Source of the DNA: Niabella sp.
GTDB taxonomy: Bacteria; Bacteroidota; Bacteroidia; Chitinophagales; Chitinophagaceae
Assembly: GCF_030150205.1 (NCBI RefSeq)
Contig: NZ_JASLGT010000028.1
Coordinates: 1 to 64,000, forward strand
Reading direction: 5' to 3'
DNA: 64,000 bases
Positions 43,387-51,892 of the stretch are shown one piece after another (positions within the stretch are counted from its first letter, which is position 1; the number at the start of each line of letters is the position of its first letter). The notes beneath the pieces are model-generated. The model saw only the letters and a list, made by a program, of their open reading frames with translations, was not told where the DNA came from and ran no database searches. Made by a program: the position numbers and the translations under genes.

Positions 43387-44346
43387 TTATAAGATATATG
43401 TTGAGAAAAATTTTTCAATTTCTGCAGCACCTGGCTGTTTAACCGGACGTACCAGCCGGAATCCAACAAACGGCGCATCCGCATTCCACCATTTGCTCTT
43501 GGGGATCTGCGGATCACGGCGGTTCCAGATCGGATCCGATTCGGTCCGGTTGGCACTGCGCAGTGCAGCTGCATCATCCTTATAATTACCACCTCTTACC
43601 ATGCGCGGATTTTTGGCATCGGGCAACCGCGTAGGGTTGGTGGCTTCTTTTCCCAGTGTTTTATAATAATCTGCCTGGTATTGATCCAGCACCCATTCGG
43701 CTACATTACCGTAGATATCATAAAGCCCCCAGGGATTGGGTTTCTTGAGCCCTATTTTGTGGTATTTATCCTCACTGTTTTTTGCGTACCAGGCGTAATC
43801 GTCTAACTGTTTTGCATCAGAACCAAAAAAATAAGGCGTATTGCTGCCGGCACGGGCAGCGTATTCCCATTCTGCCTCTGTAGGTAAGCGGTAAAACACC
43901 CCCGTTTTTGTATAAAGCCATTTGCAATACATAATGGCAGCGCGTTGCTGCATGCTGTTGGCCGGAAATCCGCCTTCCTTACCCATACCTAATGTAAGAT
44001 CAATATAGGGAGTGGTGGGGCGCGTAACGGCGTCGGCATCTACGTTCTGACCAAGACTTTCATCGTACTGGAAAAGGGCATACTCATCAAAGCTCACCTC
44101 GTGCGATCCCATGTAAAAGGCATCCAGTTTTACGGTTACCTGGGGCTGCTCATCGGCATCCTTAGGGGTATTGCCGGAAGCGCTTCCCATTTTAAAGGAG
44201 CCGGCGGGTATAGGGACCATGGTGAATTTTACGGATGAACCCGGAATGGACTGTTCATATTTTTTCAATTCGGGATCCTTTTTTTCCTGAGCACCCAGTG
44301 CGCCTGCACCAGCGCAAAGCAATGCTGCAGCAATCAATTTTTTCAT
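43387..44346 (-). CDS. SUMF1/FGE-fold secreted protein lacking catalytic cysteines
   Basis: 319 residues with a signal peptide (MKKLIAAALLCAGAGALGAQ). The formylglycine-generating-enzyme fold is clear: MVPIPAGSFKMGS, VKLDAFYMGSHEVSFDEY, RLPTEAEWEYAARAG, NVAEWVLDQY, MVRGGNYKDD and VGFRLVR. In true sulfatase-activating enzymes a catalytic Cys pair lies just after the RGGSW motif; here that stretch reads NYKDDAAALRSANR with no Cys. It is therefore unlikely to make formylglycine and is better seen as a binding or structural protein, like GldJ/GldK in this phylum. It precedes the oxidoreductase gene by 24 bp. Start chosen at 44346 for the signal peptide. Confidence 0.88.
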   Translation of the reverse strand: MKKLIAAALLCAGAGALGAQEKKDPELKKYEQSIPGSSVKFTMVPIPAGSFKMGSASGNTPKDADEQPQVTVKLDAFYMGSHEVSFDEYALFQYDESLGQNVDADAVTRPTTPYIDLTLGMGKEGGFPANSMQQRAAIMYCKWLYTKTGVFYRLPTEAEWEYAARAGSNTPYFFGSDAKQLDDYAWYAKNSEDKYHKIGLKKPNPWGLYDIYGNVAEWVLDQYQADYYKTLGKEATNPTRLPDAKNPRMVRGGNYKDDAAALRSANRTESDPIWNRRDPQIPKSKWWNADAPFVGFRLVRPVKQPGAAEIEKFFSTYIL

Positions 44347-44478
44347 CGTTCCGAAGTTAAGTAAATTTTCAGTTTGACAATTAAATGGGTTCCAAAATAG
44401 CACAAAACGAAAATAATTCCTAAATCTTTTTTATAAATATTAAAGTTTCCTATTTTTAGTTCGAAAAAATTTGCCACA

Positions 44479-45393
44479 ATGAACCGAAGAAACTTCGTAA
44501 AAAACAATGTATTAACGATGAGCGCCCTGGGGCTGGGAACCAGTTTATGGGCGGGATCAGCGAAAGATGTAAAAGCGGATAAGACCTTTCACCTGGATTA
44601 TGCTCCCCACGACGGCATGTTTGGGAACAGCGCCGGTAAGGATTTTATCGACCAGATAAAGTATATGTATGATAAGGGATTCCGCTCTATTGAGGATAAC
44701 GGCATGACCGGAAGGACGCCGCAAATGCAGTCGAAGATAGGAGAAACCCTGGCTAAATTAAATATGCGTATGGGGGTTTTTGTAGTGCCCAAGGGCGGTA
44801 ACGGCGCCAATACCCTGGCCGCCAATAAAAAAGAGCACCTGGATATCTTCCTGGATGGCTGCCGTCAATCGGTGGAGGCGGCCAAACGGTGTAATGCCAA
44901 ATGGGTAACCGTGGTGCCGGGCGATTTTCAGCGCGACCTTCCGCTTGAAGTACAGACCGGTAATGTGATTGATGCGTTGCGGAGAGGGGCGGAGATCTTT
45001 GAACCGCATGGAATTGTAATGGTGCTGGAGCCACTCAGCGACACGCCGGACCTGTTCCTGCGCACTTCTGCCCAAACCTTTGAAATCTGCCGGGGGGTGA
45101 ACAGCCCTTCCTGTAAAATTCTTTATGATATTTACCATATGCAGAAAAATGAAGGGAACCTTATCCGGAATATGGGCCTTACCTGGAGTGAGATCGGCTA
45201 TATCCAGATTGGGGATAACCCCGGAAGAAAGGAACCCACAACCGGAGAGATCAATTATAAGAACGTATTCAAATGGCTTTATGAAAAAGGCTATAAAGGG
45301 ATCCTGGGCATGGAACACGGCATCTCTCAATCCGGAAAAGCCGGCGAAGACCGCCTGATTGCAGCATACCGGGAATGCGATGCCTTTATGTAA
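44479..45393 (+). CDS. Tat-exported TIM-barrel protein (hydroxypyruvate isomerase/AP endonuclease 2-like)
   Basis: 304 residues. It begins MNRRNFVKNNVLTMSALGLG, a twin-arginine signal. The xylose-isomerase-like TIM barrel shows Glu and His metal ligands in VLEPLS, YDIYHMQKNEG, IQIGDNPGR and LGMEHGIS, the pattern of hydroxypyruvate isomerase-like proteins. It probably isomerises a small sugar or keto acid in the periplasm. It diverges from the SUMF1-like gene across 132 bp; with the oxidoreductase it makes a sugar-handling set. Weak -7 candidate: TATTTTTA just upstream (one mismatch). Confidence 0.88.
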   Translation: MNRRNFVKNNVLTMSALGLGTSLWAGSAKDVKADKTFHLDYAPHDGMFGNSAGKDFIDQIKYMYDKGFRSIEDNGMTGRTPQMQSKIGETLAKLNMRMGVFVVPKGGNGANTLAANKKEHLDIFLDGCRQSVEAAKRCNAKWVTVVPGDFQRDLPLEVQTGNVIDALRRGAEIFEPHGIVMVLEPLSDTPDLFLRTSAQTFEICRGVNSPSCKILYDIYHMQKNEGNLIRNMGLTWSEIGYIQIGDNPGRKEPTTGEINYKNVFKWLYEKGYKGILGMEHGISQSGKAGEDRLIAAYRECDAFM

Positions 45394-45416
45394 GAAAGAA
45401 ATAAAAGAACAATCTT

Positions 45417-45450
45417 AAAAGGGGCAGCCTTACCGGCGCCCTTTTTTATT
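45417..45450 (+). terminator. Intrinsic terminator after the TIM-barrel gene
   Basis: AAAAGGGGC (45417-45425) and GCGCCCTTTT (45436-45445) form an imperfect stem followed by a T run. It lies between convergent genes (plus-strand TIM-barrel, minus-strand GyrI-like). Confidence 0.6.
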
Positions 45451-46069
45451 TTACCGGTTCTCTTAAGATCGTTTTCAGTTTTTCCGGAGCTGTTGTTCTA
45501 AAATCGGACAAATAAATTTCATGATGTACCCCGTTGCGGGTAAGATGCTGTTCATTCATAAAACTACTGATCTTTTCCAGGGACTCCGGTTCGGTGGCAA
45601 ATGGTCCCTTGTGCAGCAATTGTACGCAACGGCCTTCTTCCATATGGAATAATTCAAGAAATTGAACATCGATGAGCTGTTTCTTTACAAGCACTGCCGC
45701 CTGGCTTTCCTGTACATCTTGTTTCGTAACAAAATCGGGTAGCCGTATCAGCAGGCGGTACTCCCATTCGCTTCGGGGTACCAGTTGAGAAGCTTCGGCC
45801 GCCGATTGTATATGGAACCGGCTTTCGTCGAACCACCAGAGCCCTTCCAGTTTTGAAACCACAAAATCCCGGTTGCGGGCTTTACAGGCAAACTTGAGCG
45901 TATATGCGGTGCTATACAAGGCTTCAATATGTTTTTTAAACGTTTCGCCGGAAGGGTCGCCCTTGCCGGTAATAGACAGGAATTGGGCCACCTCAATGGT
46001 TACCAGTGCGGGTTCCGGCTTTGCAGTGTAATAGTGTGGGTATTGCTTTGTAAGATCCAGTTTCTCCAT
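45446..46069 (-). CDS. GyrI-like small-molecule-binding protein
   Basis: 207 residues, cytosolic. It matches the GyrI-like domain family: FLSITGKGDPSGETFKKHIEALYSTAYTLKF near the N-terminus and LFHMEEGRCVQLLHKGPFATEPESLEKI late, with the EGRC(V/A)Q..H.GP signature. Such stand-alone proteins share the effector-binding fold of SoxS/BmrR-type regulators and of the gyrase inhibitor SbmC, without a DNA-binding domain. Ligand unknown. Single gene. Confidence 0.9.
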   Translation of the reverse strand: MEKLDLTKQYPHYYTAKPEPALVTIEVAQFLSITGKGDPSGETFKKHIEALYSTAYTLKFACKARNRDFVVSKLEGLWWFDESRFHIQSAAEASQLVPRSEWEYRLLIRLPDFVTKQDVQESQAAVLVKKQLIDVQFLELFHMEEGRCVQLLHKGPFATEPESLEKISSFMNEQHLTRNGVHHEIYLSDFRTTAPEKLKTILREPVK

Positions 46070-46136
46070 GGTTCATATTTTAATGATACAAAGAAAATAC
46101 AGGGTCGTGACAGCTATATGTCAGCAGAAATAAAAC

Positions 46137-46177
46137 CAATAAAAAAAGGTCACTCCCATTTCAAACAGGAGTGGCCT
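46137..46177 (-). terminator. Intrinsic terminator of the OPT transporter gene
   Basis: On the minus strand AAGGCCACTCC pairs with GGAGTGACCTT (46145-46155 and 46167-46177 in plus coordinates) and is followed by a run of T (the A run at 46138-46146). It lies 77 bp past the stop of the OPT gene. Confidence 0.7.
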
Positions 46178-46253
46178 TCCGCATTGTGCTACAAAAATGA
46201 TGCGTTCAAATAAATCGTTGCGGCATTGCAACCTTGCGTGAAACAAAACCGTT

Positions 46254-48302
46254 TTATTCCTTGTTTTTGGAAAGACCTACCCGGTACAATACAAAGGCCA
46301 TGGTGGCAAAGGCCAGCGTGCCCAATATATAATAACGGCCTTCTCCGAGTGCGGTACTCAGTCCATGTTCGGCATTCACGGCTTTTAAGGCAGCAGCAGG
46401 TCCATCGAAGCCGGAAAGAATGGCAATGACCACTCCGGCTACTGCACCACCGGCTACTAGTCCGGTTGCAAAAAGATTGCCTCTTCCCAATTCTTCTTCT
46501 TCAGGGTTTGCTGCTTTCCCCGCTTTTTTGTCCACGGCGCCACGGATGAGGCCGCCAATAAAGATGGGCAAGGTGGTAGACAATGGCAGGTATGCTCCCA
46601 CAGCAAAACTCAGCGATTTAACACCGCAAAGTTCCAGCACAATGGCAATAAATACACCAACCAGTACAAATTGCCAGTCGAGGTTAAAGGACAGGATCCC
46701 TCTTGCAAGGGTGGCCATCAGCGTACCCTGTGGGGCGGGATAATACTCCGAACCAATGGCATGCTGGGTTACACCCTTCGCCACCATATCTGCAGTAGGT
46801 TTATCAAGGAAGTTCACCGTAAGACCGATCACAATAGAAGAAACGATCACCCCCACGAACAGGGCCAGCTGCTGGTATTTGGGTGTGGCACCCACAATGT
46901 AGCCGGTTTTCAGATCCTGCGACGTGGCACCGGCATTAGCGGCGGCAATACAGATCAATCCTCCCACTACCAGGGCCATAGGTTCATAGGCCTTTCCGCT
47001 CCAGCCAACGGCAATAAAGATCAGGCAGGTGCCCATCAACGTGGCAATGGTCATACCGCTGATCGGGTTATTGGAAGAACCGATCAAACCTACAATACGG
47101 GAAGACACGGTTACAAAGAAGGCACCGAAGATCACCACCAGGATGCCGATCAGTAATTTTTGAAGAATGGTATGGCCGGGTATCTGGGGCAGCAGGGCGA
47201 TGAGGATCACCAGGCCCAGGCTCCCCAGGGCTACTACTTTCATGCTGAGATCGCGCTCCGTTCTTTTAACCGATGTTTCCGCAGCTGCAGCACCGCCTTT
47301 GATAGAACCCAGGCTTCCTTTAAAGGAGGAAACAATGGTGGGAATGGTTTTGATCAGCGTAATAAAACCACCGGCTGCCACCGCTCCGGCCCCGATCTGG
47401 CGGATATAGGCATAATACACAGCGGAAGAAAAATCATCAAATGTTTTCGCTACCGGATCCCAGCCGCCCTTACCGCCGGCAGTTCCGATATCGGCCAGGT
47501 AACCCAGTTTTACCAGCTGACTGGCAATAAGGTCGGGTGCCACTACGGATGATAGCAATGGAATCAGCACCAGCCAGGCCAGTACGCCACCGGCTACCAG
47601 TACGCCCGCGATCTTTGGTCCAATGATATAGCCCACGCCCAGGTATTCCGGGGTGATTTCCCCGCTCACTTTGGCAGAAGGGAAAAATTTATTGGTTTGC
47701 TTGGTTACAAATGCAGGAGTCTCTGCAATTACATGTACGATCTTTTGTAATACCGCATACACAAAGGCAAAGCCGAGTCCCCAGAAAGCGGTCTTGGCAA
47801 AATTGCCACCCTTTTCCCCTGCTTTTAGTACATCCGCGCAGGCCGTACCTTCCGGGTAGGGCAGGGTTTTGTGCTCGTTTACGATCAATGATTTCCGGAG
47901 CGGGATCATCATCAGGGTACCCAATATACCCCCAATAATGGCCAGGGTAAGGATGGTCATATAATTAAAGAAATGTTCGCCGCTGCCATCACTCAGGAAT
48001 AAAAATCCCGGCAGGGTAAACACCACGCCGGCCGCAATGCTTTCACCTGCAGAACCGGTGGTTTGTATAATATTGTTTTCAAGAATGGTGGTCTTTAAAA
48101 ATTTCCGGCCCAGGGTGATGGCAATCACCGCAATGGGAATGGAGGCCGATACGGTAAGCCCGGCCTTTAATGCCAGGTAAACGGTGGCCGCACCAAAAAT
48201 AATCCCGAAGGCAGCACCGGTAAGTACTGACTTTAATGTAAACTCCGCCATGCGCGCGTCGTCCGGCACAAAGGGCTTAAATGAAGATTTTGTTTCCTGC
48301 AT
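46254..48302 (-). CDS. OPT-family oligopeptide transporter
   Basis: 682 residues with about 15 membrane helices. It belongs to the OPT family (oligopeptide/metal-chelate symporters): it starts KPFVPDDARMAEFTLKSVLTGAAFG and has TTGSAGESIAAGVVFTLPG, NPISGMTIATLMG and the repeated glycine-rich helices of that family. It moves tri- to pentapeptides or metal complexes with protons. It is encoded in a row with two POT-type peptide transporters on the same strand (gaps 58 and 100 bp), suggesting a locus specialised in peptide uptake. Confidence 0.94.
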   Translation of the reverse strand: MQETKSSFKPFVPDDARMAEFTLKSVLTGAAFGIIFGAATVYLALKAGLTVSASIPIAVIAITLGRKFLKTTILENNIIQTTGSAGESIAAGVVFTLPGFLFLSDGSGEHFFNYMTILTLAIIGGILGTLMMIPLRKSLIVNEHKTLPYPEGTACADVLKAGEKGGNFAKTAFWGLGFAFVYAVLQKIVHVIAETPAFVTKQTNKFFPSAKVSGEITPEYLGVGYIIGPKIAGVLVAGGVLAWLVLIPLLSSVVAPDLIASQLVKLGYLADIGTAGGKGGWDPVAKTFDDFSSAVYYAYIRQIGAGAVAAGGFITLIKTIPTIVSSFKGSLGSIKGGAAAAETSVKRTERDLSMKVVALGSLGLVILIALLPQIPGHTILQKLLIGILVVIFGAFFVTVSSRIVGLIGSSNNPISGMTIATLMGTCLIFIAVGWSGKAYEPMALVVGGLICIAAANAGATSQDLKTGYIVGATPKYQQLALFVGVIVSSIVIGLTVNFLDKPTADMVAKGVTQHAIGSEYYPAPQGTLMATLARGILSFNLDWQFVLVGVFIAIVLELCGVKSLSFAVGAYLPLSTTLPIFIGGLIRGAVDKKAGKAANPEEEELGRGNLFATGLVAGGAVAGVVIAILSGFDGPAAALKAVNAEHGLSTALGEGRYYILGTLAFATMAFVLYRVGLSKNKE

Positions 48303-48360
48303 AGATATACTTAAAAAATGATTGCGGATCTGCTATCGGTTGCTGTGCTGCTTGTTCGTA

Positions 48361-50010
48361 TTATGCTACCCCTTTTTCTTTCATTACCCGGTTCAGCCAT
48401 TTTAAAATGGCAAAAAGGAACAATGCCGCACCAAAAAGCAATACGAAATTCAACCAAAAGTAGCTTTCTTTATTGGTATACTCATCCCATTTGCTGGAAA
48501 GAATCCCACTAAGCTTATTGCCAATGGAGATGGCCAGGAACCAGCCGCCCATCATCAGGGAGGTAATACGCACCGGGCTTAATTTAGATACCAGCGACAA
48601 TCCCATCGGGCTTAAGAACAGTTCGCCGATGGTAATAATGCCATAACTGCCCACCAGCCACCAAATGCTTACTTTTTCGGCGCCATTGTTACCGGCTTTT
48701 ACGGCAAAGACCATCACCAGTACCGACATAGCCGATACCAACAGGCCCAGCGCTATTTTGGAGGGGGTGGAGGGCTCTTTCCCTTTCCAGCGAAGCCAGG
48801 TAAAAAAGGCTACCAGCAGGGGCGTGAGTACGATCACCCAGAAGGGATTGATGGATTGCGACAGGGAAGGAGCCCAGGCTTTCACCTGGTCGCCGTCTTT
48901 AAGCGGAGTTTCCGCCAGGTTCATGTTTTTGAAATAAGAAGGATAATCCAGTCCCTTTACCTCCTTGCCGTTCTCTTTTAGCTTCCGGAACTGGTTATCG
49001 AGCAGGGTAACTGAATCCTTTTTATAGGAAATAGTTTCAGTCAGTTTTAATGCGCTCAGGACCTTTCCTTTTGTGCCTTCCACATGCCGCTCTGTATACC
49101 GGCTGGCCCAGGTATTGAGCGCGGAGCCATTCTGCTTGAAGATGGCCCAGAATAAGATCACTACTGCAAAGATCGAAAGCAGTGCCGCCATGGGGCGCCG
49201 TTCTTCTTTGGGGCTCCGGAGCAGGAGGGCAATAAAGAAGATGGCCACCGGGAAGCAGGCAAAGATGAACGCATCCGTACTGCTGCTGTCAAAAATAGCC
49301 CCATCGGCACCCTTTATCAGGTAACCGATTACGCCAAAGACCAGGGCGGGTAATACAACCAGTCCGAATATTTTGGACATAGACATATCGCCTTCTTTCA
49401 GGGGCTTCCGGGTATCAAATGATTTATAGTGGCGCATACCAATTACGAAGATGATTACACCTAGGAACATGCCCACACCGGCAGCAATAAAGGCCGCCCC
49501 CCAGCCAATGGTAGTATAAAGTGCGGCTCCGAAAAAGTTACAGATAAAGGCCCCGATATTGATCCCCATATAAAAGATATTGTATCCTTCATCCTTTTTA
49601 TCCTGGTATTGGGGGGTAGAATATACGTTGCCCAGCAGGGTGGAGATATTCGGTTTAAAAAAGCCGTTACCAATAATGATCAGGGTCATGGCCAGGTACA
49701 ACATAGGTATTGAGCGCACACTCATCAGGCAATAACCCACGCCCATCAGCAAGCCGCCCAGGATGATAGCATTGCAGTAACCCATTTTACGGTCGGCCAG
49801 TAATCCTCCCAGGAACGGCGTAAAATAGATCAGCGCGATAAAGGTACCATAAAGGGAGGCGGACTCTTTTTCATCCATGCCAAAACCGCCGGTGGCGTCT
49901 TTCAGGTAAAATGTAAAAATACCCAGTAACAGATAGAAGCCAAAGCGCTCCCACATCTCACTAAAAAATAAAAAAGGCAGCGCCCGGGGATGTCTTTTCC
50001 ACATGACCAA
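48361..50010 (-). CDS. POT-family (PTR2) peptide:proton symporter
   Basis: 549 residues, major facilitator fold with the extended loops of Bacteroidota POT proteins. The E18-xxE21-R22-F motif (SEMWERFGFYLLLGIF) in helix 1 is the proton-coupling signature, with FYMGINIGAF and the late SPMGLSLVSKLSPVR. A periplasmic insertion of about 100 residues (about 300-400) separates helices in the second half. It imports di- and tripeptides. It is about half identical by eye to the next gene, so the two are a tandem duplicate pair. Confidence 0.95.
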   Translation of the reverse strand: MVMWKRHPRALPFLFFSEMWERFGFYLLLGIFTFYLKDATGGFGMDEKESASLYGTFIALIYFTPFLGGLLADRKMGYCNAIILGGLLMGVGYCLMSVRSIPMLYLAMTLIIIGNGFFKPNISTLLGNVYSTPQYQDKKDEGYNIFYMGINIGAFICNFFGAALYTTIGWGAAFIAAGVGMFLGVIIFVIGMRHYKSFDTRKPLKEGDMSMSKIFGLVVLPALVFGVIGYLIKGADGAIFDSSSTDAFIFACFPVAIFFIALLLRSPKEERRPMAALLSIFAVVILFWAIFKQNGSALNTWASRYTERHVEGTKGKVLSALKLTETISYKKDSVTLLDNQFRKLKENGKEVKGLDYPSYFKNMNLAETPLKDGDQVKAWAPSLSQSINPFWVIVLTPLLVAFFTWLRWKGKEPSTPSKIALGLLVSAMSVLVMVFAVKAGNNGAEKVSIWWLVGSYGIITIGELFLSPMGLSLVSKLSPVRITSLMMGGWFLAISIGNKLSGILSSKWDEYTNKESYFWLNFVLLFGAALFLFAILKWLNRVMKEKGVA

Positions 50011-50054
50011 TTTGTTTCAGGGGCGAAAGATAACAAATGATCGTTTATAAAATA

Positions 50055-50090
50055 AAAAATCACGCAATGTTCTTGATTGCATGATTTTAG
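50055..50090 (-). terminator. Hairpin between the two POT genes
   Basis: AAAAATCACGCAAT and ATTGCATGATTTT (50055-50090, one bulge) form a stem in the 100-bp gap; on the minus strand it ends in T residues, about 20 bp past the stop of the upstream POT gene. Confidence 0.55.
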
Positions 50091-50110
50091 AATGAATTAC
50101 CCGTATACAG

Positions 50111-51778
50111 TTATACGCTTCCTGTTTTTTCCTTTACGACCTGTGCAATGCGCTTGCTTAAAATAAAAATGATGATCCCGGCAATCAACGCTGCTATAAC
50201 AAGTATCAGGAAGTAATTGCTTTTATTTTCAAAGCTGTCCCAGAAAGTAGCCATCAGTCCGGCTACTTTCCCGCTCATGGAAGTTATGATAAACCAGCCG
50301 CCCATCATCAGGGAGGTAAGGCGGGCGGGGGCCAGTTTGGAAACCATGGATAACCCCACGGGACTTACAAATAGTTCCCCGATCGTGAAGATGGCGTAAG
50401 TACCTACAACCCACCAGCCGGAGGTTTTGTCGTGATAAATATTGGTGCTCATCGCGGCTGCCACCATCAACAGCGCCGATAGCCCCGCAATCCAGGTGCC
50501 CAAACCGGCTTTTACCGGGGTATTGATGGGGCGCTTTTTCCGGGCCAGCCACCCCAGCAGGCCAATGACCAGCGGGGTAAAGATGACTATGAAGAACGGG
50601 TTGATCGATTGAAAAATTTCTGTGGAAAGCAGGTTCATTTTACCAGATGGCGGCCATTGATCTTTGGGAAGGTTGTTAAAATAAAGATCGGGCCCTGTGG
50701 TGGTCAGTGCATTCCCTTTGTCGTCTGATTGTGTGCGAAGAAGGCTGTCCACTTTTGCTACCTCATGCGGAGTTGTGGTTACCGTTTCCAGCATTCCAAA
50801 GGGTTTTGTTATGTTCTCCATAGATTGTGGCATTTCGCGCGCCGTATATTGATCGGCCCAGATGGTAAGCCCGGTACTGTTCTGGTTATAAATGACCCAA
50901 AATACAAAGGCACCAATAAAAAAGGTAAACAGAGCGCCCAGCCCTTTTTTATCTTCTTTTGCCGCCTTGGTATACAGGCTAATGAAAAAGATAATAATAG
51001 GAATACAGGCAAACATAAAGGCATCATTGGATTGTGATCCAAAAAGCGTATGCCCCAACATATCTTTTATGAACCAGCCAATCACTGCGGTGATGATCGC
51101 GGGCAGAAATACCTGTAAAAAGATCCGGCTCATCGGAATATCGCCTTTCTCCATCGGTTTTTTAATATCACCTTCTTTTACATGCTTTAATCCTGAAATA
51201 AACCAGATCACAGAAATGGTCATTCCAACCCCGGCCGCTGCAAAAGCAAATCCCCATCCGTAATAGTTGCGCATATAGGCGGCCACAAAATTGCAGATAA
51301 AAGCGCCGATATTCACCCCCATATAGAAAATGTTATAGGCAACGTCCTTTTTGGGTTTCAGGTCTTCCCGGTTATAAATATTACCCAGTAACGTACTGAT
51401 ATTAGGTTTAAAAAAACCGTTGCCAATCATTAACAACGGTAGTGAAATATATAAAGCCTTATCCCCCGGAATGGCCAGGCAAAAATAGCCCGCTGCTAAA
51501 AGGATTCCCCCCAGGATGATGGCTTTCCGGTACCCCAGGTACCGGTCGGCAATAAGTCCCCCGATGAACGGTGTTAAATACACCATGGCAATATAGGTCC
51601 CTACAAGATCTGCCGCTTTTTGCGGAGTAAATCCGATGCCGCCATTAACTGTGCTATCTTTTAAATACAAAAGAAAGATGCCAACCATCAGGTAGAATCC
51701 AAAACGTTCCCATAGCTCAGTAAAAAATAATACATACAGTGCTCGTGGGTGCCGGGATTTTTTGCCAATATTTTCCAT
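50111..51778 (-). CDS. POT-family (PTR2) peptide:proton symporter, second copy
   Basis: 555 residues. E21-xxE24-R25-F (TELWERFGFYLMVGIF) proton-coupling motif, NIFYMGVNIGAF, and SPVGLSMVSKLAPAR, as in its neighbour. The periplasmic insert (about 310-420) differs more than the helices, which may change substrate range. I chose the ATG at 51778, where the sequence begins MENIGKKSRHPRALYVLFF, matching the neighbour's start; the 23 extra upstream residues would be unusual. A hairpin separates it from the downstream POT gene, so it may have a separate transcript. Confidence 0.94.
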   Translation of the reverse strand: MENIGKKSRHPRALYVLFFTELWERFGFYLMVGIFLLYLKDSTVNGGIGFTPQKAADLVGTYIAMVYLTPFIGGLIADRYLGYRKAIILGGILLAAGYFCLAIPGDKALYISLPLLMIGNGFFKPNISTLLGNIYNREDLKPKKDVAYNIFYMGVNIGAFICNFVAAYMRNYYGWGFAFAAAGVGMTISVIWFISGLKHVKEGDIKKPMEKGDIPMSRIFLQVFLPAIITAVIGWFIKDMLGHTLFGSQSNDAFMFACIPIIIFFISLYTKAAKEDKKGLGALFTFFIGAFVFWVIYNQNSTGLTIWADQYTAREMPQSMENITKPFGMLETVTTTPHEVAKVDSLLRTQSDDKGNALTTTGPDLYFNNLPKDQWPPSGKMNLLSTEIFQSINPFFIVIFTPLVIGLLGWLARKKRPINTPVKAGLGTWIAGLSALLMVAAAMSTNIYHDKTSGWWVVGTYAIFTIGELFVSPVGLSMVSKLAPARLTSLMMGGWFIITSMSGKVAGLMATFWDSFENKSNYFLILVIAALIAGIIIFILSKRIAQVVKEKTGSV

Positions 51779-51892
51779 ATAACAAATGTTTGTATAAATT
51801 TCGCCGGGCAAAATACATAAAAATGATGAACCACCTTTTTTTTTCATTTTATAGCTATCTTGCCGCCCTTAATATTGATCAAAAGCAAAAAA

